From NCBI RefSeq assembly GCF_001049735.1, contig NZ_CVPC01000005.1, positions 1 to 64,000 of the forward strand: a stretch of DNA of 64,000 bases, given 5' to 3'. The notes below the pieces were generated by a model that was not told the DNA's origin, did no database searches, and worked only from the letters and a program-made list of their open reading frames with translations. The translations under genes were made by a program, and so were the position numbers. Positions 46,307 through 56,700 of this stretch are shown in pieces; the first letter of the stretch is position 1, and each line of letters begins with the position of its first letter. Source of the DNA: Nereida ignava. GTDB lineage: Bacteria; Pseudomonadota; Alphaproteobacteria; Rhodobacterales; Rhodobacteraceae.

Positions 46307-47494
46307 ATGAACGCCCTTCTCCGCATCGCCTTTGTCACGTCCCTTACCTGCCTCGCGCCCCTTACAGTGGCAGCACAAACGCCATGCGGCGGGTCGTTCA
46401 ACGCCTTTATCGCTGATCTAAAGACCGAGGCACGCGCCAAAGGTCATAGCCGAAGGACCGTCAACACATTCTTTGACGGCACCCAACAAAGCGCCTCCGT
46501 CTTGAAAGCCGACAGAAGCCAAGGGGTTTTTCAAAAGCCATTCATCGACTTTTCACGCGCGCTCATCAGCAGCAATCGCATCAACGCAGGGGCCGCAAAC
46601 GCCAAAAAGTGGGCCAGCACGTTTGATCGCGCTGAGCGTCAATTTGGCGTGCCGCGTGGTATTTTGCTGGCATTCTGGGCGTTTGAGACGGATTTTGGCG
46701 CGGTTCAAGGCAACTACAACACACGCGATGCCCTTGTGACGCTTGCCCATGATTGCCGCCGTCCAGACCTTTTCCGCCCGCAGGTTCTTGCCGCGATTGA
46801 GCTTTACGAACGGGACGGCATGGACCCAAGCACAACAACGGGCGCTTGGGCTGGCGAAATTGGCATGGTTCAGATGCTGCCCGAGGACATCTTACGCAAC
46901 GGCGTTGACGCGGATGGTGATGGACGTGTCAGCCTTAAAACCTCTGCGCCTGATGCGCTGATGTCTGGCGCAAAACTTTTGGCAGACTTGGGGTGGAAAG
47001 CGAACCAGCCTTGGCTGCATGAAGTGAGCGCACCTGCAGGTTTTGATTGGTCGCTCAGCGGTACGGACAAAGAACTGACCGTTGCGGATTGGCAAAAGCG
47101 CGGCATCACGGCGCGCAGCGGATCACTGGGCAACAGCCGGCTGAAAGCATCATTGATTGCACCCCAAGGTCGTAACGGGCCTGTGTTTTTGGCCTATCCA
47201 AACTTCAAAGTTTTGTTCGAGTGGAACCAGAGTTTTGTCTACGTGACCGCCGCCGCCTATTTCGCAACACGGCTATCCGGCGCGCCGGTTTATGATGCCG
47301 GAAACCCTGACGCGGGCCTTGATGGTGACCGCATGAAAGCGCTTCAAAACAAACTAGCGGCCCGTGGATACGACGTTGGGAAAATCGACGGCATCTTAGG
47401 CGCGGGCACCCGCGCGGCCGTTCAAGATGTGCAACAAAAGCTTGGCATGCCTGCGGACGCATGGCCAACACCTGAGCTACTTGATCGCCTTTAG
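46307..47494 (+). CDS. lytic murein transglycosylase, MltB-like with peptidoglycan-binding domain
   Basis: The 395-residue protein has a signal peptide (about 22 residues, ending VAAQ), an SLT-like catalytic domain with the acid in FWAFETDFG and the WAGEIGMVQMLPEDI block, and a C-terminal PGB_1 domain (LQNKLAARGYDVGKIDGILGAGTRAAV). It cleaves peptidoglycan glycan strands in the periplasm. It starts 2 nt after cobD but functionally is not part of cobalamin synthesis. Confidence 0.93.
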   Translation: MNALLRIAFVTSLTCLAPLTVAAQTPCGGSFNAFIADLKTEARAKGHSRRTVNTFFDGTQQSASVLKADRSQGVFQKPFIDFSRALISSNRINAGAANAKKWASTFDRAERQFGVPRGILLAFWAFETDFGAVQGNYNTRDALVTLAHDCRRPDLFRPQVLAAIELYERDGMDPSTTTGAWAGEIGMVQMLPEDILRNGVDADGDGRVSLKTSAPDALMSGAKLLADLGWKANQPWLHEVSAPAGFDWSLSGTDKELTVADWQKRGITARSGSLGNSRLKASLIAPQGRNGPVFLAYPNFKVLFEWNQSFVYVTAAAYFATRLSGAPVYDAGNPDAGLDGDRMKALQNKLAARGYDVGKIDGILGAGTRAAVQDVQQKLGMPADAWPTPELLDRL

Positions 47495-47502
47495 AATTCC
47501 GC

Positions 47503-50500
47503 TCAGGCAACCATCGCTTCGGCTTTTTTCAAATCGACACTGACCAACTGGCTCACGCCTTGTTCAGCCATTGTGACCCCAAACAGGCGATCCATCCGTG
47601 ACATCGTCACCGCGTGGTGCGTGATCGTCAAAAACCGCGTGTTTGTGCGGCGAGTCATCTCATCAAGCATATCGCAAAAGCGCGTCACGTTGGCATCATC
47701 AAGGGGGGCATCAACCTCATCGAGCACGCAGATAGGCGCAGGGTTGGCCAAGAATACCGCAAAGATAAGTGCGAGCGCAGTCAACGTCTGCTCACCACCA
47801 GAAAGCAGCGACAGGGTCGACAGCTTTTTGCCTGGGGGCTGGCACATAATCTCAAGGCCGGCTTCCAGCGGGTCATCACTTTCCACCAAAACAAGACGGG
47901 CCTCACCACCGCCAAACAAGTGCGTAAAGAGCATGCCAAAATTATCGTTCACTTGCTCAAAAGCTGTCAAAAGCCTCTCGCGGCCTTCTTTGTTCAGGCT
48001 TGCAATACCAGTACGCAATTCACGAATGGCTGCTTCCAAGTCCTGCTTCTCAGCCACAAGTGCATCGTGCTCAACTTGGACTTCTTTACTATCTTCCTCG
48101 GCGCGCAAATTCACGGCACCCAAGGCGTCCCGTTGACGCTTTAACCGGTTAACCTCTGCCTCGATCTGCTCTGACGGGGGCATCTGATCTGCATCTACCT
48201 CAAGCTTTTCCAGCAAGGTTTGCGGCGTTACTTCCATCTCATCTTGAATACGTTCGGCGGCCACACCGACCGCTTCTTTCGCAGCATCCGCCAACGCCTC
48301 GGAACGTGCGCGTGCTTCGCGCGCTTCTGAGGCCGCACGTTCCGCGTCACGTTCTGCGTTTACCGCCGCGCGCTGCGCCGTATCAGCTTCGGCCAGTGCG
48401 TCAGCGGCGGCTCGGCGGCGTGTCTCGGCGGTTGTAATCTCGGACAACAACGTCTCACGCTTTGCAGCAAGTTCAGCAGGGGCAGCTTGCGCTTTTTGCA
48501 ACTCCTGCTCTGAGGTTTCGCGGCGTTCAGCAAGTTCAGACGAGCGCTTCTCTGCTGTTTCCAGCCGACTTTTCCAGCTGCTACTCTCCTTGGCTATGTC
48601 TTGGGAACGGCGTACGCGGGCCTCGCCTTCACGGCGCACTTCATCGGACGCAGAACGCTTGGCCATCATGGTCATCCGCTCCGCTTCCACTGTCATCTTG
48701 ACGTCTTCAACAGCACCGCGTGCTGCGTCCAAGTCCCCCAGTTCTGCTACGCTTTTTTCAGCCTCTGCTAAGCGGGCACGCGCGGCCGTTGCCTCATCCT
48801 CAAAGCGTTTAACTGCCAAATCTAGTGTCTCAAGCTTGCTTTGGGCGATCGATTGATCCGCTTCGGCACGTGACACTTTTCGGCCCGCATTTGATAGCAA
48901 TTGATCCGCATCGCGGCGCGCCTGACGCGCTGCTTGGTCCGCCACGGTCAACTCGCGCAAGCGCGTTTGCAAAAGGGTGTGGGCATCGCGTGCACCGTCG
49001 GCGCGGGCCTCAGCCTCGTTCATTTCTTTCTTCAGCGCCTCAAGACGGTTGAGCTGTTGCAGACGCAAAGCGGCGGCAGACGGCGCGTCTTCAGCACTGG
49101 CGCGAAACCCGTCCCAACGCCACAGATCACCTTCAACCGAAACCAACCGCTGGCCGGGCGCCAAATTAACCTGCGCGGCATTTCCCCGATCCGCTTCAAC
49201 CAATCCAATCTGTGACAAACGACGCGCCAACACATCAGGTGCGTCCACATGCGCAGACAACGGTGTCACGCCATCCGGCAATGTCTGAGTGCTGTCATAC
49301 GCAGGCAAAACAGCCCATCCAGAGGGGTCATTGTTTGACACAAGCGGTGCCTTCAAATCATCCGCGAGCGCGGCACCAAGCGCTTTTTCAAACCCTGCGC
49401 CAACGGACAGAACATCCATCAACTGACCGCCCTCAGCGGTGTCACGATCAACCAATTTACTAAGTGCGTTCACTTCGGCACGCAGCGCGCTGACTTCACC
49501 ATCCGCCTCAGACAGCGCCGCACGTGCATCCGCCTCCAGCGATTGGGTCTCGGTCCGCGCGGCTTCCGCCTCGATCAATGCCGCATCAGCACTTTGTACT
49601 GTTTCAGCCGCCTCGGATGCTTCACGCTCAGCCACTTCAAACTCGGCCTTGGCGGTTGCTTGCGCCTGCTTGGCGGCGCGCATTGCGTCACGTGATTTTT
49701 CGGCCTCCGCCTCATTTTTATCAAGCGTCTTACGGCTGTCATCAAGGATACGGTTCGCAGATTGATGGCGGGCAGCGAGGCGCGCCACATCCTCGGTCAT
49801 CTCACTTAAAGCAGCTTCGCGGTCTTGCAGGATTTGCGCCGCTTCAGAAGCCGCTGTTTTGGCTTCTGCTAAACGCGCGTCATGCCCCTCAGAAGCTTTG
49901 GCGATTTCCTGCGCTTCCCATTCAAGGCGCGCAATCGTCTCATCAGCATCTTTGTTCAGGCCGGTTTCGCGCTCAATATCGCGGGTCAACTGTGAAATGC
50001 GGCTGGTCAGGGTCTCAATCAACTCGGCGGCACGGGTTTCTTGTTCAGAAAGCGCATCGCGGCCAACTTCAAGACGCTGCAACACCGCGGCGGCGATCGC
50101 CTCTTCTTCGCGCAATGGTGGCAAAGCTTCATCAGCAGCTTGCCGCGTTTTTGCGGCAGCGCGCGCCGCTGTTTCCGCTTGGGCAGCAAGCACAGTTTGC
50201 GCCTTTAGATGTTCATCTGCTGCAGCACGGGCCTCGTCCGCTTCTTTCCAACGCCGGTAGAGCAAAAGCCCCTCTGCAAGACGTAAACCCGAATTGATCT
50301 CGCGGTAGCGCGCCGCCTGTCGTGTTTGGCGGGCTAACTGACCTAACTGGGCCGCAAGTTGTTCAATCACATCATCGACGCGGCTTAGGTTGGTTTCCGC
50401 CCCGCGCAGTTTGAGTTCTGCTTCATGACGGCGTTGATACAGGCCACTAATACCTGCCGCTTCTTCAAGAATACGGCGACGCGCCTTTGGTTTGGCGTTG

Positions 50501-50958
50501 ATCAACTCTGAAATTTGCCCCTGCCGCACCAGCGCAGGTGAATGTGCGCCCGTGCTTGCATCCGCGAACAGCATCTGCACGTCGCGCGCACGAACGTCTT
50601 TTGTATTTGCCTTGTAGGCTGAGCCGACGTCCCGCGTGATCCGGCGCACGACCTCAAGCTGATCTGCGTCATTGAAGCCCGCAGGCGCAAGACGTTCGGC
50701 ATTATCAATGATCAAACTGACTTCGGCAAAGTTGCGTGCGGGCCGCGTTGAAGCCCCCGCAAAAATCACATCTTCCATACCGCCGCCGCGCATCGCGGTT
50801 GGCCGGTTTTCCCCCATGACCCAACGCAACGCCTCAAGCAGGTTGGACTTGCCACAACCGTTTGGCCCGACAACGCCAGTCAGCCCATCAGCAATGACCA
50901 GGTCTGTTGGGTCCACAAAGCTTTTGAAGCCGTTCAATCTGAGTCGTGAAAAGCGCAA
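47503..50958 (-). CDS. smc: SMC chromosome segregation protein
   Basis: The 1151-residue protein organises the chromosome with ScpA and ScpB. It has the N-terminal Walker A GPNGCGKSNLLEALRW, two long coiled coils (about residues 160-500 and 650-1000), a hinge near residue 500-640, and the C-terminal signature LSLLSGGEQTLTALAL with Walker B CVLDEVDAPL. The start is placed at a TTG, giving MRFSRLRLNGFKSF, because AAAGGA lies 7 nt before it and this is the usual Smc N-terminus. An ATG eight codons upstream (50982) is the alternative. Confidence 0.95.
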   Translation of the reverse strand: MRFSRLRLNGFKSFVDPTDLVIADGLTGVVGPNGCGKSNLLEALRWVMGENRPTAMRGGGMEDVIFAGASTRPARNFAEVSLIIDNAERLAPAGFNDADQLEVVRRITRDVGSAYKANTKDVRARDVQMLFADASTGAHSPALVRQGQISELINAKPKARRRILEEAAGISGLYQRRHEAELKLRGAETNLSRVDDVIEQLAAQLGQLARQTRQAARYREINSGLRLAEGLLLYRRWKEADEARAAADEHLKAQTVLAAQAETAARAAAKTRQAADEALPPLREEEAIAAAVLQRLEVGRDALSEQETRAAELIETLTSRISQLTRDIERETGLNKDADETIARLEWEAQEIAKASEGHDARLAEAKTAASEAAQILQDREAALSEMTEDVARLAARHQSANRILDDSRKTLDKNEAEAEKSRDAMRAAKQAQATAKAEFEVAEREASEAAETVQSADAALIEAEAARTETQSLEADARAALSEADGEVSALRAEVNALSKLVDRDTAEGGQLMDVLSVGAGFEKALGAALADDLKAPLVSNNDPSGWAVLPAYDSTQTLPDGVTPLSAHVDAPDVLARRLSQIGLVEADRGNAAQVNLAPGQRLVSVEGDLWRWDGFRASAEDAPSAAALRLQQLNRLEALKKEMNEAEARADGARDAHTLLQTRLRELTVADQAARQARRDADQLLSNAGRKVSRAEADQSIAQSKLETLDLAVKRFEDEATAARARLAEAEKSVAELGDLDAARGAVEDVKMTVEAERMTMMAKRSASDEVRREGEARVRRSQDIAKESSSWKSRLETAEKRSSELAERRETSEQELQKAQAAPAELAAKRETLLSEITTAETRRRAAADALAEADTAQRAAVNAERDAERAASEAREARARSEALADAAKEAVGVAAERIQDEMEVTPQTLLEKLEVDADQMPPSEQIEAEVNRLKRQRDALGAVNLRAEEDSKEVQVEHDALVAEKQDLEAAIRELRTGIASLNKEGRERLLTAFEQVNDNFGMLFTHLFGGGEARLVLVESDDPLEAGLEIMCQPPGKKLSTLSLLSGGEQTLTALALIFAVFLANPAPICVLDEVDAPLDDANVTRFCDMLDEMTRRTNTRFLTITHHAVTMSRMDRLFGVTMAEQGVSQLVSVDLKKAEAMVA

Positions 50959-51056
50959 GGCATGTCCTTTGGGTGATTCCATTCACGCCCATAGTGGAAC
51001 GCCCACGCCGCCTACCTGTCAACGTCACACCACCGTATCTGCCCCAAACCGCCCAC

Positions 51057-51097
51057 TTATCCACAATATATTGCGCAAAATCTTCTAAATATATTGC
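51057..51097. promoter_or_regulatory. direct repeat and DnaA-box-like 9-mer upstream of smc and the cbiM riboswitch
   Basis: AATATATTGC occurs twice (51065-51074 and 51088-51097), 23 bp apart, in an otherwise AT-rich patch; the first is extended to the palindrome TTGCGCAA. The 9-mer TTATCCACA (51057-51065) directly abuts it. The spacing of about two helical turns suggests a regulator binding site or promoter for one of the divergent units. I cannot name the factor. Confidence 0.4.
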
Positions 51098-51189
51098 AAA
51101 ACCGTACATAAATCAGAGCGCATCCTGCCGTTCTTGGGGCGTGGTAGGTCGGAATCTCCCTTGCTTGAACGCGTCAGAACAGTCACAAC

Positions 51190-51385
51190 ACACCGGCATG
51201 GTTCCCCGATCAGACGCAAAGCGTCGGGGATCAAATGGGAATGCGGGACGGGCCAACCCAATTCGGGGTCCAAAACCGCAGCCGCCCCCGCGACTGTAAG
51301 CGGTGAGCGTCCGTCATTAAGCCACTGGGAAACTGGGAAGGCGACGGTACGTGTTGACCCGCAAGCCAGGAGACCAGCCGTGCAG
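51190..51385 (+). ncRNA. cobalamin riboswitch
   Basis: The leader holds all the core blocks of the class-I cobalamin riboswitch in order: the GGTTCC element, TGGGAATGCGGG, CCGCCCCCGCGACTGTAAGC, GCCACTGGGAAACTGGGAAGGCG and GCAAGCCAGGAGACC. It ends about 45 nt before the cbiM-like ATG. A small hairpin (CCTGTC/GACAGG, 51397-51414) precedes the AAAGGAG ribosome site, so control is likely at translation initiation. High coenzyme B12 would switch off the solo CbiM and perhaps cobW and cobN. Confidence 0.95.
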
Positions 51386-51429
51386 AAATGCAAACCCCTG
51401 TCGGGTGTGACAGGCAAAGGAGAATAGTT

Positions 51430-52107
51430 ATGCATATCGAACCAGGCGTCGTCAGTGGCGCAAAAATGGCCCTAAGCTACGCAACCTTCGCGGGTGCTGC
51501 CGGATACGGCGCGAAAATGGCGTGGGAAGCGCTTGTTCAAAAAGGTGCTTTGTCGCTTGTGGCACGCAGCTTGATCGCAACGATCGCTGTTTTCATCTTT
51601 TTCGAAGTTCTGCCCCACTTCGCTGTTGGCGTATCAGAAGTTCACTTCATCCTCGGCACGACAATCCTGCTGATCTTGGGCACAGGCCCTGCGGCGATCG
51701 GGCTGGCACTTGGCCTGTTGATCCAAGGCTTGTTCTTTGCACCAACTGACCTGGGCATGATCACAGTCAACGCGACAACACTTCTGGTGCCACTCTTTGC
51801 GATCCACCACATGGCGAAAAAGATCATTGCGCCAAACACAGCTTACGTTGACCTGTCATACGGCCAGGCGCTGAAGCTTTCTGGCGCGTACCAAGGTGGC
51901 GTTGTTGCTTGGGTGGCTTTCTGGGCAATCTACGGCCAAGGTTTTGGCGCAGAGAACCTCGCAGCAGTGGCGTCATTTGGCGCGGCGTACATGCTGGTGT
52001 TGCTCATTGAGCCAGTTGCTGACCTTGCGGTGCTTGCAGCAGCCAAGCGCATGAAGGGCCTTGATGGCACAGGTTTTGTGACACCGCGCCTCTACAACGC
52101 CGCCTAA
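51430..52107 (+). CDS. cbiM: stand-alone CbiM-type cobalt transport membrane protein
   Basis: The 225-residue protein has six or more membrane helices and the CbiM/NikM layout: N-terminal MHIEPG with His-2, a likely second metal ligand in SEVHFILGT (His-72), and a conserved GPAAIGLALGLLIQ helix. ECF-type cobalt transporters also have CbiN, CbiQ and CbiO; none lies here. It is behind a cobalamin riboswitch and 90 nt ahead of cobW. AAAGGAG sits 8 nt before the ATG. It may work alone, with a distant ATPase, or as a passive cobalt carrier. Confidence 0.85.
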   Translation: MHIEPGVVSGAKMALSYATFAGAAGYGAKMAWEALVQKGALSLVARSLIATIAVFIFFEVLPHFAVGVSEVHFILGTTILLILGTGPAAIGLALGLLIQGLFFAPTDLGMITVNATTLLVPLFAIHHMAKKIIAPNTAYVDLSYGQALKLSGAYQGGVVAWVAFWAIYGQGFGAENLAAVASFGAAYMLVLLIEPVADLAVLAAAKRMKGLDGTGFVTPRLYNAA

Positions 52108-52196
52108 GCACTCTCATTTGCGAACAGCAATTGAACGGTTTTGACGCCGGTGGCCCCCACGGGTTGCCGGCGCATCTTTTTGACATGGAGGCCATT

Positions 52197-53309
52197 ATGG
52201 CTGCGAAAATTCCTGCTACTGTCGTCACCGGTTTTCTGGGCGCAGGCAAAACAACACTGATCCGCCACATGCTGCAAAACGCACAAGGCAAGCGCATCGC
52301 GTTGATCATCAACGAATTTGGCGATCTTGGTGTGGATGGTGACATTCTTAAGGGCTGCGGCGACGAGACCTGTACTGAAGATGATATCATGGAGCTGTCA
52401 AACGGCTGCATCTGTTGCACCGTAGCGGATGATTTTATCCCGACGATGGAAAAACTGCTCGAGCGTGAAAACGCGCCTGATCATATCGTGATTGAGACCT
52501 CTGGGCTTGCGCTGCCACAACCGCTTGTCCGCGCTTTCAACTGGCCCGGCATTTCAACCAAAGTGACCGTCGACGGTGTCGTTACAGTAGTGGATGGAAA
52601 AGCTGTAACAGAGGGACGCTTTGCACATTCAGTTGCGGCGGTGGATGCCCAACGCAAACTTGACGATAACCTTGATCACGAGACACCCCTGTCCGAACTA
52701 TTCGAGGATCAAATCGCCTGTGCAGACATGATTGTGGTGAACAAATCTGACCTTCTCACCGCGGATGAGGCCACTGCGCTTACGGACAAACTGAAATCCG
52801 AAGCACGAAGCGGTGTGCAGGTTGTCAAAGCCTCGATGGGCGCGCTGCCTGTTGACGTTTTGCTTGGCCAAGGTGTTGGTTCCGAGGGTGATATGGAAGC
52901 GCGCGCTGAAGTGCACCATCACCACCATGATGACCATCACGCAGAAGAAGGCGAACATCATCATGATGATCATGATCACGCCCATGACGATGATCAGGGG
53001 CATCACCATCATCACGATCACGACCATGATGCCTTTGAATCCTTTGTTGTCACCTTAGGCGAAATTGGTGATGCGAAGGCGTTTGCCGCACAAGTCGCAG
53101 ATGTCATCCAAGCCCATGACATTTTGCGCCTCAAAGGTTTTGCTGCGGTCGAAGGCAAACCAATGCGCCTCACGTTGCAAGCGGTTGGGCCACGGGTTGA
53201 TACGTATTTCGACCAGCCTTTTGGAACGGCCCCGCGTCAAACGCGGCTTGTTGTGATTGGCCAAGCGGGCCTTGACCGCAGTGCAATCGATGCTGCCCTA
53301 CGCGCATGA
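52197..53309 (+). CDS. cobW: CobW, metal-chaperone GTPase with His-rich loop
   Basis: The 370-residue G3E GTPase has Walker A TGFLGAGKTTLI, the metal-site NGCICCTVADDF (CxCC), G4 VNKSD, and a C-terminal CobW_C domain. Between them (about residues 240-278) is a long stretch dominated by His and Asp. CobW is thought to deliver Co2+ for cobalamin synthesis; the His region probably stores or buffers metal. GGAGG lies 6 nt before the start. It sits ahead of cobN, the cobalt-inserting subunit. Confidence 0.94.
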   Translation: MAAKIPATVVTGFLGAGKTTLIRHMLQNAQGKRIALIINEFGDLGVDGDILKGCGDETCTEDDIMELSNGCICCTVADDFIPTMEKLLERENAPDHIVIETSGLALPQPLVRAFNWPGISTKVTVDGVVTVVDGKAVTEGRFAHSVAAVDAQRKLDDNLDHETPLSELFEDQIACADMIVVNKSDLLTADEATALTDKLKSEARSGVQVVKASMGALPVDVLLGQGVGSEGDMEARAEVHHHHHDDHHAEEGEHHHDDHDHAHDDDQGHHHHHDHDHDAFESFVVTLGEIGDAKAFAAQVADVIQAHDILRLKGFAAVEGKPMRLTLQAVGPRVDTYFDQPFGTAPRQTRLVVIGQAGLDRSAIDAALRA

Positions 53310-53788
53310 TCATCGTAGAACTAGGCGATCCAAAAGACCCACAGGCGACGGCACTGCTTACGCAAAGCCATCGTCTGATGGAAAGCCTGTTTCCACCCGA
53401 AGACAACGCATTCCTCAACATTGATGAGCTATGCGCGCCGGACATCCACTTTTTTGTGGCTCGGCGTGGGCAAGTCATTAGGGGGACCGGTGCAGTAGCT
53501 GCGCGCGAAAACTACGGTGAGTTGAAGTCTATGTTCGTTGACCCGCAGGCCCGTGGTCAGGGAATCGCAGATGCTATTTTGCGCGCACTAGAAGATCACG
53601 CGCGCTCGCTCAAACTGCCCGAACTCAAGCTGGAAACTGGCAACGCTCTGCACGCGGCGCACCGCCTTTATGCACGCCACGGCTTTGAAACATGCGGCCC
53701 TTTTGGGGATTACACCCAAAACGCGACAAGTATTTTCATGACCAAAACGCTGGCTGACATCACCACCATTTCTCATAAACCAGAGTAA
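53306..53788 (+). CDS. GNAT-family N-acetyltransferase
   Basis: The 160-residue protein has the GNAT acetyl-CoA motif SMFVDPQARGQGIADAIL and a downstream ALHAAHRLYARHGFETCGPF segment. The substrate is unknown. It overlaps cobW by 4 nt and is followed 5 nt later by cobN, so it is translated together with cobalt-insertion genes. Whether it has a part in cobalamin metabolism or is a bystander is open. Confidence 0.85.
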   Translation: MIIVELGDPKDPQATALLTQSHRLMESLFPPEDNAFLNIDELCAPDIHFFVARRGQVIRGTGAVAARENYGELKSMFVDPQARGQGIADAILRALEDHARSLKLPELKLETGNALHAAHRLYARHGFETCGPFGDYTQNATSIFMTKTLADITTISHKPE

Positions 53789-53793
53789 ACTCA

Positions 53794-56700
53794 ATGCACC
53801 TTCTTGCCGCGACACCCGGTTCAATTGATGACGGGAAAGAACCCGTAGACCTTGGCCAAACGCCAGCGGATGTTGTGTTCATTTCAGCAGCAGACACAGA
53901 GTTGGCAGCCTTGTCTGCCGCCCGTGCCGAGATGCAGTCTCCACCTACACTACGACTGGCCAGCATGATGCATTTGATGCATCCGATGTCCGTTGATTTG
54001 CACATCCAAGACTGCACATCAGGCTCAAAACTGGTAATTGCGCGGGTGCTTGGGGGAACAGGATACTGGCGCTACGGCGTTGAGCAATACGCCGCCAATT
54101 GCCATGACAACAACATACCTTTGGCGTTGTTGCCCGGTGATGACAAACCTGATCCAGAGCTGCGCAATCTGTCGACCGTAAGCGATGAAGACTACGACGC
54201 ACTCTGGGCATATTTGACAGAAGGCGGCCCGGCCAACGCCACTGGTTTTCTGGAATACACCAATGCCATGCTTGGGCGCGGGACATCACCGGCAGCAGCC
54301 GCGCCATTGCTACGCGCAGGACTGTATTGGCCGGGCGAGCAATCCGCCACGCTGGCGAGCCTGCAAGAAAACTGGACCAAAAACGCGCCAGCTGTTCCAA
54401 TCATTTTCTACCGTGCACTTGTCCAAGGCGCAGGGCTGAACCCGATAAACCGTCTGGTAAAATCACTGTTGCGGGCGGGGCTAAATCCAATGCCGGTGTT
54501 TGTGGCGTCCCTAAAGGATCCAGTTAGCCAAGCCACCCTTGAGCATCTTTTTTGCAAAGCGCCGCCAGCCACCATTTTGAACTGTACGTCTTTTGCAGTG
54601 GGCAGCCCGCATGAGCAAAACACACCGCAAAACCCTTTGACCAGCGCTGCTGCCAATCAAGCACCCGTATTTCAAGTCGTGCTATCAGCAAGTTCACAAG
54701 ACGCATGGGCAGATGGTTTGACGGGACTGTCCGCACGCGACATCGCGATGAATGTAGCCCTGCCAGAAGTGGACGGCCGCATCTTGAGCCGCGCTGTATC
54801 GTTCAAGGGCGAGGCCTATTTCGACGACGCAACCCAATGTCCCATCGCAACGTATCAAGCCGTAGGTGACCGAATTGATTTCGTCACACAGCTGGCAGCG
54901 AACTGGGCAAAGCTGCGGCACACCCGCAAAGCAAACAGAAAAGTGGCGCTCGTTCTGGCGAACTACCCTAACAAAGACGGCCGTCTCGCAAATGGCGTGG
55001 GCCTTGATACGCCAGCTGCAACAGTTGATGCGCTTAGCGCACTTGCACGTGACGGTTACAACACTGCGCCCCCTGCTTCATCCAAGGCACTGATGGACAT
55101 GATCATGGCGGGCCCCACCAACTGGCTGACGGACCGTGCACAGACAACTGGCGGCGTGCATCTTCCGCTCAGCATCTATGAACAACACTTCAATGCGCTG
55201 CCTTATGACATCAAACAAAAGATGAACGACAAATGGGGGGCGCCAACAGACGATCCCTTCTTTTGTTCAAAAATATCCGCGCCGCAGGCACAAGAAGACG
55301 GCTTCAAACTATCGATCTTTGAGTTTGGTAATGCCGTGGTCGGCGTCCAGCCTGCACGTGGCTACAACATCGATCCTGAGGAAACATACCACTCACCTGA
55401 TCTGATCCCACCGCACAACTATCTCGCGTTTTATATCTGGCTTCGCCACCATTGGGATACCGATGCAATTGTGCACATGGGCAAACACGGTAACCTCGAG
55501 TGGCTTCCAGGTAAAGCAGTAGCGCTTTCCCAAACGTGTTGGCCCGAGGTCGTCTTTGGTCCCACGCCACACCTTTACCCGTTCATCGTCAACGACCCCG
55601 GCGAAGGCACCCAAGCAAAACGCCGCGCACAGGCTGTTATCCTTGATCACCTCACCCCGCCGCTAACGCGCGCTGAAACCTACGGGCCGCTCAAAGATCT
55701 TGAGGCACTCGTGGATGAATATTACGAAGCCGCTGGTGTTGATCCGCGCCGGATCACCCATCTGCGCCGCGAGATTTTATCCCTGACCGCAGCAACAGGA
55801 ATTGACCGTGATGTCGGCATGAACGGGGCCGATGAAGATACTGATCTTGCAAAACTGGACGCCTATCTTTGCGAGCTGAAAGAGGCACAAATTCGCGACG
55901 GCCTGCATATTTTCGGCACCTCCCCCACAGATACCCAAGAGCGTGATCTAACGATTGCGCTAACCCGTGTGGCACGCGGCAGCGGTGAAGGTGTGGATGC
56001 GTCGTTGATTGGCGCACTTGCCCGTGACTTTGAGCTTGGATTTAATCCCTTGAATTGCGAAATGTCCACGCCGTGGGCAGGTCCCAAGCCGGACGCACTT
56101 GGCGGCGGCACGTGGCGCACGGCAGGCGACACGGTTGAGCGCCTTGAAGAATTCGCCATCAAATTACTGGATGAAACTGCGCACGCCCCGGGCCCAGAAA
56201 GCGCGTTGGTTATGGATCATATCGCCCAAGTGGTACGCCCAACCGTTGCAGCCTGTGGCCTCGCAGAAACAAACGCACTGCTCACCGGATTGAACGGTCT
56301 GGCCGTCCCCGCAGGCCCATCAGGTGCCCCTACCCGTGGTCGCTTGGACACACTGCCAACGGGCCGCAATTTTTATTCCGTCGACAGCCGCGCGATCCCA
56401 ACACAAACCGCGTGGACCCTTGGGTGGAAGTCGGCAAACCTGCTGATCGAAAAGCATCTTCAGGACAACGGTGACTGGCCCCGTGCGTTGCTACTGACCG
56501 CTTGGGGCACAGCCAATATGCGCACGGGTGGGGACGATATTGCACAAGCGCTGGCCCTGATGGGGGTTAAACCCAAGTGGGATATGGCATCGCGCCGCGT
56601 CACAGGTTTTGAAGTTATCCCACACAGCGTTCTGGGCCGGCCACGGGTTGACGTGACATTGCGTGTCTCGGGCTTTTTCCGTGATGCGTTTCCACAACAA

